Notes: generated by a model from the sequence alone, not told the origin. Numbered from the stretch's first letter, positions 18,175 through 26,131 are shown. The stretch: DNA of 64,000 bases from Kitasatospora sp. NBC_00374 (GCF_041434935.1 NZ_CP107964.1:434001-498000); one strand, 5' to 3'. Made by a program: numbers and translations.

Positions 18175-18330
18175 GGCGTGGCGTCACTGTTCGAAGTCGA
18201 GCGGGGTGAGGTGGCCGGGGCGCTGCGACGGCGACGGGCGTTGCAGTGGGTGAGCCGGCGGAAGACCTCGAGCCTGGTCCGGGCCACCGTCGCGAGCGGT
18301 ATCCCGTGCAGCATGAAACCCACCTTCAGC
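18175..18330 (-). pseudogene. IS3-family transposase C-terminal remnant
   Basis: The minus strand reads RTRLEVFRRLTHCNARRRR and, after one frameshift, PGHLTPLDFEQ and a stop. This is the conserved end of IS3-type OrfB transposases, where the segment normally runs as one frame. The rest of the element is gone. Confidence 0.75.
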
Positions 18331-18367
18331 GGCAGCACACACGCAGGCCTGACGGAGTACTACCGGA

Positions 18368-19888
18368 TCACCCGGTGTAGCTGAACTCGTTGGACCCGGC
18401 GGTGGGGGTCAGGTAGCCGTTGGTCAGCACCCGGACGTTCACGGTCGAGGGCGCGATCGGGCTCTGGTCCGGCAGCGGGGCCCGCACGGTGATCTGGGTC
18501 GACGTCGCGGAAATGAGGTCGGCGGTCTTGTTCCCGAAGTACACGACGGGGTTTTCCGCGAAGCCCACGCCGTTGACGAGGACCTTCGTCTCGGCCGTTC
18601 CCGAGGCCGGGGAGATGTCGAGGACCACCGCCGGCTGCGGCCCGTCATAGGCGAACTGATTGAACAGCGAGGCCGAGGAGGTGCCCAGGATGCTGGTCAC
18701 CTGGACGTCGACGACGCCCGTCCCTTCGGGCGCGAAACAGGTGATCTGCGTGCCGTCCCCGTTGACGGTGAACTTCTCACACGGGAGGGTGCCGAAGTCG
18801 ACCACGGTCTCGGCCAGTTCGGGATCAGTACCGAAGCCGCTGCCGTGGATGGTGATTTCCGTACCGATGGGTCCGAACGTGGGGCTGAACGAGGTCACCA
18901 CCGGTCCGGAGCTCACGGCGGGTGCCCCGATCTGTCCCAGGTACGTGGAATTGGCGTGCTGGAAGGCCACTTGGGCCATGAAGTCCTCCTCCGAACTCCG
19001 GGTCGCGTACGGGTCGTACGAACCGGGTGTCCCGTAGTCGGGGTTCAGGGTGTACGCATCGCCCGGCTGGACATACACGTTGGGCCCGGGGAGGGAGGCG
19101 ATCGTCGAAATGAGCGCCTTCACGTAGAAGCTCGCCGCCGGTCCGGGGGTCGGGTACCAGTTCTTGGCGGCGGCGAGGCCCGCCCAGGCCTGCGGAATCA
19201 GGTCCCACACGTTGTAGCAGTGCTCGTTCGCGACCCACGGCAGAGAGTTGACGAAGTCGGCGAAGCCCTGATCGCCGGCCGTGGGCGCGGCGAAGGTCGA
19301 CAGCGCGAACTGCGGTGTGTTGACCGGCCACTTCACCACCTTGAGGTACGGCGCGACCATGGTGGCGATGCAGCCGCCCAGGCTGTGACCGACGACGTAG
19401 ACCGTCGGATTCGCGGGCGCCCGGCGGATCGCGCCGTCGAGCGCCTGCACCAGGTTGACGCCATTCGAGCTGACGGTGACGACCTGCGTGAACGCCGCCA
19501 TGGCGCCCTTCGACACCGAGACGGGCTGCGGCGATCCGCAGCCGGTGAACGGCACGACGGTGCCAACGGAGAGGTCCTCGAGCATGTCGGTCGCGTTGTC
19601 GGCAACCGTGCCGCGGATGACCACGGCGAACTCGTTCGGGCCGGAGGTGTTCTTCACCAGGTACACCAGGTTGGCGTTGTCCGGGCTCAGCCCGAGCCAT
19701 AGCAGCTGCCAGTCGCCGCCCGTCGCGAGGGAGGGGTCCGACAGGTGGGCGTTGACGCCGAGCGTGATTCGCGCCGCCTGCTCCGAAAGGGTCTCCCCCG
19801 ACGGACGCGGGGTCGCCGCGGTGGCCGCGATCGCGGCCAGAGTCATGGTCACCTTACGGGTGGTCGGATCCAACGACTGTACTGTCAT
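18368..19888 (-). CDS. Class 3 lipase-like protein with two IPT/TIG domains
   Basis: This 506-aa protein joins an alpha/beta-hydrolase of the lipase class 3 type to two immunoglobulin-like IPT/TIG domains. The nucleophile elbow is VGHSLGG with Ser169, and candidate acid and base residues lie in CYNVWDLIPQ and later. The IPT domains follow (about residues 345-425 and 430-505), each opening with the pattern SPTFGPIGTEITIHGSGFG or SPASGTAETKVLVNGVGF. Class 3 lipases cleave acylglycerols; IPT domains may aid binding of a surface. No clear signal peptide is visible at the N-terminus. The start at 19888 is supported by GAGGAGC. The gene's minus-strand end is next to an IS3 remnant. Confidence 0.88.
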   Translation of the reverse strand: MTVQSLDPTTRKVTMTLAAIAATAATPRPSGETLSEQAARITLGVNAHLSDPSLATGGDWQLLWLGLSPDNANLVYLVKNTSGPNEFAVVIRGTVADNATDMLEDLSVGTVVPFTGCGSPQPVSVSKGAMAAFTQVVTVSSNGVNLVQALDGAIRRAPANPTVYVVGHSLGGCIATMVAPYLKVVKWPVNTPQFALSTFAAPTAGDQGFADFVNSLPWVANEHCYNVWDLIPQAWAGLAAAKNWYPTPGPAASFYVKALISTIASLPGPNVYVQPGDAYTLNPDYGTPGSYDPYATRSSEEDFMAQVAFQHANSTYLGQIGAPAVSSGPVVTSFSPTFGPIGTEITIHGSGFGTDPELAETVVDFGTLPCEKFTVNGDGTQITCFAPEGTGVVDVQVTSILGTSSASLFNQFAYDGPQPAVVLDISPASGTAETKVLVNGVGFAENPVVYFGNKTADLISATSTQITVRAPLPDQSPIAPSTVNVRVLTNGYLTPTAGSNEFSYTG

Positions 19889-20008
19889 GCTTGCTCCTCG
19901 GGTACTCGCCCAGTAGGTTCGTGGACAATCTATGAGCCGGGGCAGCTTCCTGATATCCGGTCGGCCATGCGGCGGAGCCGGTTCAGGCTTTCGGCCCAAC
20001 GCGGCCGC

Positions 20009-20212
20009 TCAGCCGGCCGCCGTCGCGGACTCGGCGAAGCTCTCGAGGAAGACCGGCAGGTCGGCCGGCTCGAGGAGGTCGCGGACGAACTCGCCGACTT
20101 CCGGGGCGAGTCGCAGACGGTCAAGGTTGGCCACGCCACCCGGGCAGCGCCAGTCGGCGCGGTCGGCGGCGCCACCTCCCCCACCACCGCATCGACTGGC
20201 CGTGTCGCTCAC
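20009..20212 (-). CDS. Possible small hypothetical protein (67 aa)
   Basis: A GTG-started frame gives a Gly-rich N-terminus and a plausible helical C-terminus ANLDRLRLAPEVGEFVRDLL followed by EPADLPVFLESF. I know no family. It lies just downstream of the MFS gene on the same strand, so it could be the last gene of the arsenical operon or a remnant. The rest of the gap 19889-20247 shows nothing else. Confidence 0.35.
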   Translation of the reverse strand: MSDTASRCGGGGGGAADRADWRCPGGVANLDRLRLAPEVGEFVRDLLEPADLPVFLESFAESATAAG

Positions 20213-20247
20213 CCGGCGGGAGCCGCCACAACCTCACGCTGCTCCGT

Positions 20248-21468
20248 TCAGACCGGGCTGCGCCGTGGGACGCCCGCCGCAGCGAGAGCGGCTGCGGCGG
20301 CGGAGGTTGCGGCGAGCAGAACGAACAGCGGGTGGTAGCCGCCGAGCAAAGGGGCGATGGCTGCGGCAGCCCACGGGGCGAGTGCGCCGGCGATCGAGGC
20401 GGGGGCGGAGAGCAGACCGCTGAGCCTGCCGTAGGCGGTGGTGCCCCAGCGATCGGTGATGGCGGTGGCTTGCAGGAGGGTGAGGTTGCCGCGGACGGTT
20501 CCGGCGAGGACCGCGATGCCGATGAGCAGGGCGGTGGGGCCGGGGACCGCGGCGAGGAGGGCTGTGGTGGTACCGCTGGCGGCGATCAGGATCGTGGTGC
20601 GGGTGGTGACTCCGGTACGGCGGGCGAGCGTGCTGTAGAGGGTACGGCCCAAGGTCTGGCCGAGGCCGCCCAGGCCGAGTGCCCAGGCCGCCGTCGTGGG
20701 AGTGACGCCTCGTTCGATGAGGAGGGGGATGAGGCTGAAGACGACGGCGTACATCGCGAAGCCGGACAGGGTGAACGCGGCGGCGAGCATGAGGAACGGG
20801 CGTGTTCGTACCGGGCTCACGTCGGCCGCCTCGTGGCCGGCCTTGGGAGGGCATGCCAGCGGCCATGGGTGGCGCAGGGTCAGGGCGTGCAGGGGGATGG
20901 TGACGGCCGCCAGTGTCGCCGCGAGCACGAGATAGGTGGTGCGCCAGCTCAGGTGGTCGGCGAGGGCGGCGGTGATGGGGGCGAAGACGGTGGAGGCGAG
21001 GCCGCCGGCCAGGGTGACGGTGGTGAGTGCGCGGACGTGGCGGGGCTGGTGCCAGCGCGTGAGGGCGGCGAAGGCGGGCTGGTAGAAGGTGGCGGCCATC
21101 GCGGTGCCCGCAAGCAGCCAGGCCGCGAAGAACATCGGCAGGTTCGGGGCGAGTGCGGCGCCGAGGAGCGCGGTGCTGCCCGCGATGGAACCGGCGGTCA
21201 TCACGGTGCGCGGGCCGTGCCGGTCGACGGTCCGGCCGACCGGGATGCCGGCGACGGCGGAGACGAGCAGGGCTGCGGTGAAGGCGGCGGTCGTCGCAGG
21301 GGCGGACCAGCCGGTGTCGCCGGTGATGCGAGGGGTGAGGACGGGGAAGGCGTAGTAGAGGATGCCCCAGCCGGTGATCTGGGTGAGGCAGAGGGCGGGC
21401 AGAGCGGCGCGGGGCCGCGACCGGTCCCCCGTTCCGGTCGCGGCCCCGCTGATCTGAGTGGCGGTCAC
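20248..21468 (-). CDS. MFS transporter in the ArsO operon (putative arsenical exporter)
   Basis: This 406-aa protein has twelve predicted membrane spans and the MFS cytoplasmic-loop motif GRTVDRHGPRTVM between spans 2 and 3. It starts eight nt after the ArsO-like gene stop (GTG at 21468), so the two are cotranscribed and probably coupled. Being in one operon with an ArsO-like flavoprotein and a Cys-pair protein under a divergent ArsR suggests it exports an arsenical or its oxidised product. MFS sequence alone does not tell substrate; drug or amino-acid export remains possible. Confidence 0.82.
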   Translation of the reverse strand: MTATQISGAATGTGDRSRPRAALPALCLTQITGWGILYYAFPVLTPRITGDTGWSAPATTAAFTAALLVSAVAGIPVGRTVDRHGPRTVMTAGSIAGSTALLGAALAPNLPMFFAAWLLAGTAMAATFYQPAFAALTRWHQPRHVRALTTVTLAGGLASTVFAPITAALADHLSWRTTYLVLAATLAAVTIPLHALTLRHPWPLACPPKAGHEAADVSPVRTRPFLMLAAAFTLSGFAMYAVVFSLIPLLIERGVTPTTAAWALGLGGLGQTLGRTLYSTLARRTGVTTRTTILIAASGTTTALLAAVPGPTALLIGIAVLAGTVRGNLTLLQATAITDRWGTTAYGRLSGLLSAPASIAGALAPWAAAAIAPLLGGYHPLFVLLAATSAAAAALAAAGVPRRSPV

Positions 21469-21476
21469 CGGGCCGG

Positions 21477-22859
21477 TCAGCAGCCGCCGGTGGTGGAGCA
21501 GGAGTCCTGCGGGGCGGCGCCGAGGGTGATGAGCTGCGGTGCGGCCGGCACCGAGCAGCAGCCGCCGCCGTCGGTCTGCTCGACGTCGGGCTGGTCGAAC
21601 AGGCCCGCGCCGCCACACACGCCGGTTTCGGGCAGCGTCAGCTCGACGCGGGCGGCGGCCTCGTGGTCGCCGGCCAGGGCGGCGGCGACGGAACGTACCT
21701 GCTCGTAGCCGGTCATGGCCAGGAACGTCGGTGCGCGGCCGTAGGACTTCATGCCGACCAGGTACACGTCGCTCTCGGGGTGGGAGAGCTCGGCGGCGCC
21801 GTGCGGGTAGACGGTGCCGCAGGAGTGCTGGTTGGGGTCGATCAGCGGGGCGAGAGCGACGGGGGCCTGCAGGCGCTCGTCGAGGCCGAGGCGGACCTCG
21901 GACAGGAACGACAGGTCCGGGCGCAGGCCGGTGAGCACGACGACCTCGTCCAGCGGTTCGCTTCGGCGGCCGTCCTCCGAGAGCAGGACCAGCTGGCCGT
22001 CGGCCTGTTCGACGCCGGCGGTGCGGAAGCCGGTGAGGGCGCTGGCGTGACCGCCGTCGACGGCTGCCTTGGCACGCAGGCCGAGCGCGCCGCGGGCGGG
22101 GAGCTGGTCGGCCTCGCCGCCGCCGTAGGTCGAGCCGGTGAGGCCGCGCCGCAGCACCCAGACCGCGTGCGTGCCGGGTTCCTCCTTCGCCAGGTCGGCG
22201 AGGTACGCGAGGGCGGTGAACGCGGAGGCTCCGGTGCCGACGACGGCGGTGCGGCGCCCTGCGTAGCGGGCACGGACAGCGGGGTCCTTCAGGTCGGGGA
22301 TGCGGTAGGAGATGCGCCCGTTCGCCGCGTGCTCGCCGAGGGCGGGCAGGCCGTCTGCGCCGAGCGGGTTGGGGGTGGACCAGGTGCCGGAGGCGTCGAT
22401 GACGGCGCGGGCCACGATGCGCTCCTCCCCTCCGTCGGCGGTGGTGAGATGGACGGTGAAGGGCTGCTCGTCGCGGCCGGAGTCGGCGATCCGACCGCGT
22501 CCGGCGCGGGCGACGCCGGTGACCCGGGTGTTGTAGCGGACGCGGTCGCCGAGGACGTCGGCGAGCGGCTGCAGATACTGGTCGGCCCAGTCGCCGCCGG
22601 ACGGGTAGGCCGTGCCGTCGGGGCGGATCCAGCCGGTGGGGGCGAGGAGCTTCTCGGCGGCCGGGTCGACAACCTCGGCCCAGGGCGAGAACAGCCGGAC
22701 GTGGCTCCACTCACGCACTGCGGTCCCGGCGGTGGGGCCGGCCTCCAGCACGAGCGGCTCCAGGCCCTGCTCGATCAGGTGCGCGGCGGCGGCGAGCCCG
22801 ATGGGACCGGCGCCGACCACGACGATCGGCAGGAACTGGGCGGTGGTGTTCTCGCTCAT
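21477..22859 (-). CDS. arsO: ArsO-like FAD-dependent monooxygenase with Cys-rich tail
   Basis: This 460-aa flavoprotein has an N-terminal FAD site VVVGAGPIGLAAAAHLIEQG, a second dinucleotide site AVVGTGASAFTALAYLADL near residue 205, and resembles ArsO flavoproteins of Streptomyces ars operons. An unusual Cys-containing tail follows the fold: GVCGGAGLF, GGGCCSVPAAP, and the terminal DSCSTTGGC, six Cys in about 50 residues. The start ATG 22859 has GGAGAA upstream. It lies between the Cys-pair protein gene and the MFS gene. ArsO activity is not firmly established; NADPH-dependent oxidation of an organoarsenical or thiol compound is plausible. The Cys tail suggests direct handling of trivalent arsenic. 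Confidence 0.82.
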   Translation of the reverse strand: MSENTTAQFLPIVVVGAGPIGLAAAAHLIEQGLEPLVLEAGPTAGTAVREWSHVRLFSPWAEVVDPAAEKLLAPTGWIRPDGTAYPSGGDWADQYLQPLADVLGDRVRYNTRVTGVARAGRGRIADSGRDEQPFTVHLTTADGGEERIVARAVIDASGTWSTPNPLGADGLPALGEHAANGRISYRIPDLKDPAVRARYAGRRTAVVGTGASAFTALAYLADLAKEEPGTHAVWVLRRGLTGSTYGGGEADQLPARGALGLRAKAAVDGGHASALTGFRTAGVEQADGQLVLLSEDGRRSEPLDEVVVLTGLRPDLSFLSEVRLGLDERLQAPVALAPLIDPNQHSCGTVYPHGAAELSHPESDVYLVGMKSYGRAPTFLAMTGYEQVRSVAAALAGDHEAAARVELTLPETGVCGGAGLFDQPDVEQTDGGGCCSVPAAPQLITLGAAPQDSCSTTGGC

Positions 22860-22918
22860 CACGGTTCTCCGGGTGGTTCGGGTGAAGGGGCGGGCGGGCG
22901 GTCGTGCGAGGGGCCGGT

Positions 22919-23125
22919 TCAGCAGCAGCCGGCGCCGGCGGCAACGGCCTCGCCCTTGGCGGCCGGGTCGCAGCAGGCGCCGGACGCGGCTGCGTCCTTC
23001 GCGGTGCCGCAGCACGGGGCGGCGGCAGGGACGGACACCTCAGCCGGTGCGGGGGCCTCGGCAGCGGCCGTACCGCAACAACCGGCAGCGGACGTCGAGG
23101 ACGCGGGGGTGGTGGACTCGGACAA
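22919..23125 (-). CDS. 68-aa protein with four Cys-Cys pairs, candidate arsenic/metal buffer
   Basis: This small protein starts at TTG 23125, with GAGGAG six nt upstream. It has eight Cys arranged as four CC pairs: AAGCCGT, APCCGTA, GACCDPA and a terminal AGCC, separated by 16-25 residue Ala/Pro/Glu-rich spacers. There is no signal peptide or membrane span. It is the first gene of the operon with the ArsO-like protein, whose own tail carries similar Cys motifs. I know no named family with exactly this pattern. A role as an As(III)- or metal-binding chaperone or buffer is inferred from the Cys pairs and context. Confidence 0.7.
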   Translation of the reverse strand: MSESTTPASSTSAAGCCGTAAAEAPAPAEVSVPAAAPCCGTAKDAAASGACCDPAAKGEAVAAGAGCC

Positions 23126-23187
23126 GGCTGTCTCCTCGGGGAGGAAGGGCACTGGTCAGCGATCCGGGAGCCTGCCCCCGGCCGTTG

Positions 23188-23205
23188 ATTCGACGTTTGT
23201 CGATG
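23188..23205. promoter_or_regulatory. ArsR operator-like dyad in the arsO/arsR intergenic region
   Basis: Half-sites ATTCGAC and GTCGATG are separated by GTTT, in the 126-bp gap between the divergent Cys-pair gene and the first arsR gene. The right half and the spacing equal those of the perfect operator at 23657-23680, so the same or related ArsR proteins could bind both. Confidence 0.5.
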
Positions 23206-23251
23206 TGCTTCGAGCTTGCTCCATCACATCGATGGATGTCAACATAGACGC

Positions 23252-23614
23252 ATGTCGAATCTGGAACTGGTGGAACTGCCGGTCATCGAGCCCGAGATCG
23301 TGCCGTGCTGCCCGCCGGTCACCTCGGCCGCCCTGTCCGAGGCCGACGCGGTCAAGATGGCGGCGATGTTCAAGGCACTGTCGGACCCGGTGCGGCTGCG
23401 GCTCTTCTCCCGGGTCGCCTCGCACGAGGGCGGCGAGGCGTGCGTGTGCGACATCCAGGACGTCGGCGTCTCCCAGCCCACCGTCTCCCACCACCTCAAG
23501 AAACTCCGCGAGGCCGGCCTGTTGACCAGCGAGCGGCGCGGCACCTGGGTTTACTACCGCGTCGCTCCCGAGGTGCTCGCCGCCATGGCCGGCCTGCTCT
23601 CCACCGCCCACTGA
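23252..23614 (+). CDS. arsR: ArsR-family repressor with CxC arsenic site
   Basis: This 120-aa winged-helix repressor carries the classic ArsR inducer motif as EACVCDIQ, the CxC in the alpha-3 helix that binds As(III) or Sb(III) in the E. coli-type site. A further CC pair lies in the N-terminus (IVPCCPPV) and could complete a three-thiol site. The recognition helix is SQPTVSHHLKKLREAGLL. It is divergent from the Cys-pair/ArsO/MFS operon and should repress it. The start at 23252 has no good Shine-Dalgarno; a leaderless or weakly initiated mRNA is likely. Confidence 0.9.
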   Translation: MSNLELVELPVIEPEIVPCCPPVTSAALSEADAVKMAAMFKALSDPVRLRLFSRVASHEGGEACVCDIQDVGVSQPTVSHHLKKLREAGLLTSERRGTWVYYRVAPEVLAAMAGLLSTAH

Positions 23615-23656
23615 CCCGTTCCGGCCGCGATCCACCTCGGGGCTGTCGGAGGTGCC

Positions 23657-23680
23657 GTTCATCGACTATCGTCGATGAAC
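23657..23680. promoter_or_regulatory. Perfect palindromic ArsR operator before the second arsR
   Basis: Arms GTTCATCGAC and GTCGATGAAC are perfect 10-bp reverse complements around TATC. The site ends one base before the ATG of the second arsR gene, so binding would block transcription or initiation directly. Confidence 0.8.
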
Positions 23681-23681
23681 G

Positions 23682-24038
23682 ATGAACGAGACAGACTCCG
23701 CCCGGCCCGTGATGGACGCGCAGGCCGCCGAGACGTACGCGGCGTGGTTCAAGGCTCTGGCCGACCCCACCCGCATTCAGGTGCTTCACCTGCTCGCGAC
23801 CGCTGGCCGGCCGATGAGTGTGGGCGAGATCGTGGAACGGTCGCCGGTGGGGCAGTCCACCGTCTCGCACCACCTGAGGGTCCTCGCCGAGGTCCGCTTC
23901 GTGCTGCCCGAGCGGCAGGGAACGTCCACGCGCTACGCGGTCAACCGCACATGCCTGACGGTCTTCCCGGCCGCCGTGCGGGCGATCCTCGGCGAAGCCC
24001 CGGCCTCACCGGATGCGGGAGAGTGCCGTGCGCGGTGA
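23682..24038 (+). CDS. ArsR-family repressor (second copy)
   Basis: This 118-aa winged-helix protein has the ArsR fold: FKALADPTRIQVLHLL, then the recognition helix QSTVSHHLRVLAEVRFV and the beta-wing. It lacks the CxC motif of the first ArsR (the equivalent region is MSVGEIVER), and its Cys residues are C-terminal (NRTCLTVF and AGECRAR), so a different thiol site or another inducer is likely. It sits directly behind a perfect operator and overlaps the acetyltransferase gene, which it probably co-regulates. Confidence 0.88.
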   Translation: MNETDSARPVMDAQAAETYAAWFKALADPTRIQVLHLLATAGRPMSVGEIVERSPVGQSTVSHHLRVLAEVRFVLPERQGTSTRYAVNRTCLTVFPAAVRAILGEAPASPDAGECRAR

Positions 24039-24528
24039 CTTCGCGGTGACCCGGATGACGGCGGACCACGCCGAGCAGGTGCTGGCGGTCTACCAGGCCG
24101 GGATCGACGAGGGCAACGCCACCTTCGAGACCACCACCCCGACATGGGAAGCATTCGATGCGGCCAAGTTGGCCGGCCACCGGTTCGTCGCCCTCGACCG
24201 GGACGCGACGGTACTGGGCTGGGTGGCAGCCAGCGGGGTCTCCGACCGGTGCGCGTACGCAGGCGTGGTCGAGCACTCCGTCTACGTCCGCCCCGCCGCC
24301 CGGGGCCGGGGCGTCGGGCGCCGACTGCTGGAGGCGCTGATCGCCTCGACCGAGGAGGCCGGGATCTGGACGATTCAGTCCGGCGTGTTCCCGGAGAACA
24401 CCGCCAGCCTCGCCCTCCACGAGCGGGCCGGGTTCCGCGTGATCGGCACCCGCGAGCGGATCGGCCGCCACCACGGCACCTGGCGGGACGTCCTGCTGAT
24501 CGAGCGCCGCAGTCCGGTCGTCGGCTGA
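24028..24528 (+). CDS. arsN1: GNAT acetyltransferase, ArsN1/phosphinothricin acetyltransferase-like
   Basis: This 166-aa protein is a GNAT acetyltransferase close to the PAT/ArsN1 group. The acetyl-CoA loop reads RPAARGRGVGRRLLEALI, followed by GIWTIQSGVFPENTASLALH and GFRVIGTRERIGRHHG, all typical of phosphinothricin acetyltransferases. Members named ArsN1 acetylate the amine of the arsenical antibiotic arsinothricin and occur in ars operons; PAT itself acts on phosphinothricin. Here it overlaps the second arsR gene. GTG 24028 has GGGAGAG just upstream; ATG 24013 would add five residues. The arsenical link comes from context rather than unique residues. Confidence 0.85.
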   Translation: MRGDFAVTRMTADHAEQVLAVYQAGIDEGNATFETTTPTWEAFDAAKLAGHRFVALDRDATVLGWVAASGVSDRCAYAGVVEHSVYVRPAARGRGVGRRLLEALIASTEEAGIWTIQSGVFPENTASLALHERAGFRVIGTRERIGRHHGTWRDVLLIERRSPVVG

Positions 24529-24599
24529 TGTCCCGGCGGGCCGGTGCGCAAGGCGATCGGACGGAGCGAGCCGCCGCCTGTCCGGACCGGTGCGTTGGC

Positions 24600-24694
24600 A
24601 GAGTCCAGTCCGGCGCGCCGCAGGTAGTACCCGGCGGCGAGACCGGCCTGGCCCGCGCCGACGACGAGTACTGGGTACGCCGGACCTCGCTCAC
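24600..24694 (-). pseudogene. Truncated FAD-dependent oxidoreductase start
   Basis: A GTG at 24694 overlaps the stop of the aquaporin gene, as if translationally coupled. After a few codons and one frameshift the minus strand reads YPVLVVGAGQAGLAAGYYL, the N-terminal FAD-binding motif of an ArsO- or monooxygenase-like flavoprotein. Similarity ends after about 30 residues, so the rest of the gene is deleted. Confidence 0.6.
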
Positions 24695-25461
24695 TTCGAA
24701 CCGGCCGCGGCGTTGGTGCGGCGGCGGTGGTCGAAGACCAGCGCGACCATCGCCAGGCCGACGATCCCGCCGAGCAGCTGCACGCCGATGAATCCGGGGA
24801 CCGACCCGGGCGCGATGCCGGCGAAGGTGTCGGTGAACGCGCGGCCGATGGTGACGGCCGGGTTGGCGAAGGACGTGGAGGAGGTGAACCAGTACGCGGC
24901 GCCGATGTAGGAGGCGACCGCGACGGGGGCGAACCGCAGGTGGCCGGTCTTGGCGAGGCCGAAGATCAGCAGGACCAGGCCGGCGGTGGCGACGACCTCG
25001 CCCAGCAGCAGGTGCCCTGCGGAGCGGTCGTGGGTCGACCACTTCACCAGTGCCTCGCCGAACATCGCGTCCGCCAGGATCGCCCCGCCGATCGCGCCTG
25101 CGATCTGCGCCGGGATGTACGCGGCAACCTCGCGCGGACCCAGGCCCTTGGGGTCCTTACGGCCGGTCCACCACTCGGCCAGCGTCACGACCGGGTTGAA
25201 GTGCGCGCCCGAAACCGGGCCGAGCAGCAGAATCAGCACGCCGAGGCCGAACACTGTGGCCAGGGAGTTGGCCAGCAGCTGCAGGCCGACGTCCTGGCTG
25301 AGCTCGGTCGCCTGGATGCCGGAGCCGACCACGATCGCGACCAGGGCGGCCGTGCCGACCAGCTCGGCCGCCACCCTGTTCGGCAGCGGGATCGCCGGCG
25401 GCTCGGCGGCCAGCGGCTCCGCCCCGGTGTTCTCGGGTCTGGCCTCGTCTATGGCGCTCAT
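24691..25461 (-). CDS. MIP/aquaporin-family channel in ars context (AqpS-like)
   Basis: This 256-aa protein has six membrane spans and both pore motifs of the major intrinsic protein family: GAHFNPVVTLAEW in the first half and SFANPAVTIGRAF in the second. In ars operons of several bacteria an aquaglyceroporin (AqpS) lets arsenite from ArsC leave the cell down its gradient. Here it lies beside the third arsR on the same strand, with arsC close by, which fits that role. The start ATG 25461 has AGGAG upstream. Glycerol or water transport cannot be excluded. Confidence 0.85.
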   Translation of the reverse strand: MSAIDEARPENTGAEPLAAEPPAIPLPNRVAAELVGTAALVAIVVGSGIQATELSQDVGLQLLANSLATVFGLGVLILLLGPVSGAHFNPVVTLAEWWTGRKDPKGLGPREVAAYIPAQIAGAIGGAILADAMFGEALVKWSTHDRSAGHLLLGEVVATAGLVLLIFGLAKTGHLRFAPVAVASYIGAAYWFTSSTSFANPAVTIGRAFTDTFAGIAPGSVPGFIGVQLLGGIVGLAMVALVFDHRRRTNAAAGSK

Positions 25462-25520
25462 CAGGGCACTCCTGGGCAGGTGCAGGGGCGGGGTGGGCCG
25501 CCGGGTTCGGGCTGGGTGGT

Positions 25521-25832
25521 TCAGCAGGACCGCTTGCGGCTGGCCGCAGCGGCTTCGCGGGCGGTGGCGGCCAGCCCGGCGAACTCCGCGGCAACGGCCT
25601 CCAGGGCGTCGGCGCGGAGCTTGTAATACGTGAAGCGGCCACAAGGCTCGGTGTCGACCAGCCCGGCGTCGCGCAGGATCTTCAGGTGGTTCGACAGGTT
25701 CGTCTGCCGGGCGCCGGTCTCCTCGACCAGATGCGTCGTGCACAGCGCCTCGCCGGCGAGCAGCGTGATGATCTGCATCCGGAGCGGGTCGGCAAGAGCC
25801 TTCATTACGTCACTGTCGACTGATGTCACCAT
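25521..25832 (-). CDS. ArsR-family repressor (third copy)
   Basis: This 103-aa winged-helix repressor precedes the aquaporin gene. It has MKALADPLRMQIITLLAGE, the Cys-bearing segment ALCTTHLVEETG, the recognition helix RQTNLSNHLKILRDAGLV, and a second Cys in DTEPCGRFTYY, with a last Cys at the C-terminus (RKRSC). These Cys could form a metal or As(III) site distinct from the CxC type. The start is taken as ATG 25832; ATG 25805 is an alternative. It faces arsC across a 300-bp gap. Confidence 0.85.
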   Translation of the reverse strand: MVTSVDSDVMKALADPLRMQIITLLAGEALCTTHLVEETGARQTNLSNHLKILRDAGLVDTEPCGRFTYYKLRADALEAVAAEFAGLAATAREAAAASRKRSC

Positions 25833-26131
25833 GGGCTGATACGTTACCCGTGTCAGGCCCGCGAAGCGAGCCCCCTTCCTCGCGGCCGCCACCGGGGACA
25901 CCTGGGCGTCCTTGCACCACGACCCTCCCCCGGCCTCCGGCCGGGGGTGCCCCCAGCCCCGAAGGACTGGACAGCCAGATGACCAATCACCCGCCACCGG
26001 CGCCGGATCCGAGACTCCCGGCGGGCGCCGCCCGCCTGGCCCTGCGCCATGACGGCACCTTCGCCCCCGAGACCTCCGCGTCCGGCCCACACCCGGGCGC
26101 GACCGTCCGCACAACCGAAGGAACCTCCACG
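25833..26131. other. Gap between arsR3 and arsC with a decayed domain
   Basis: From about 25980 the plus strand reads MTNHPPPAPDPRLPAGAARL and then ALRHDGTFAPET, which resembles the start of the three-helix-bundle domain often fused or adjacent to actinobacterial ArsC. It then loses similarity. I read this as a remnant, in frame with arsC but before its ribosome-binding site. Confidence 0.35.
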
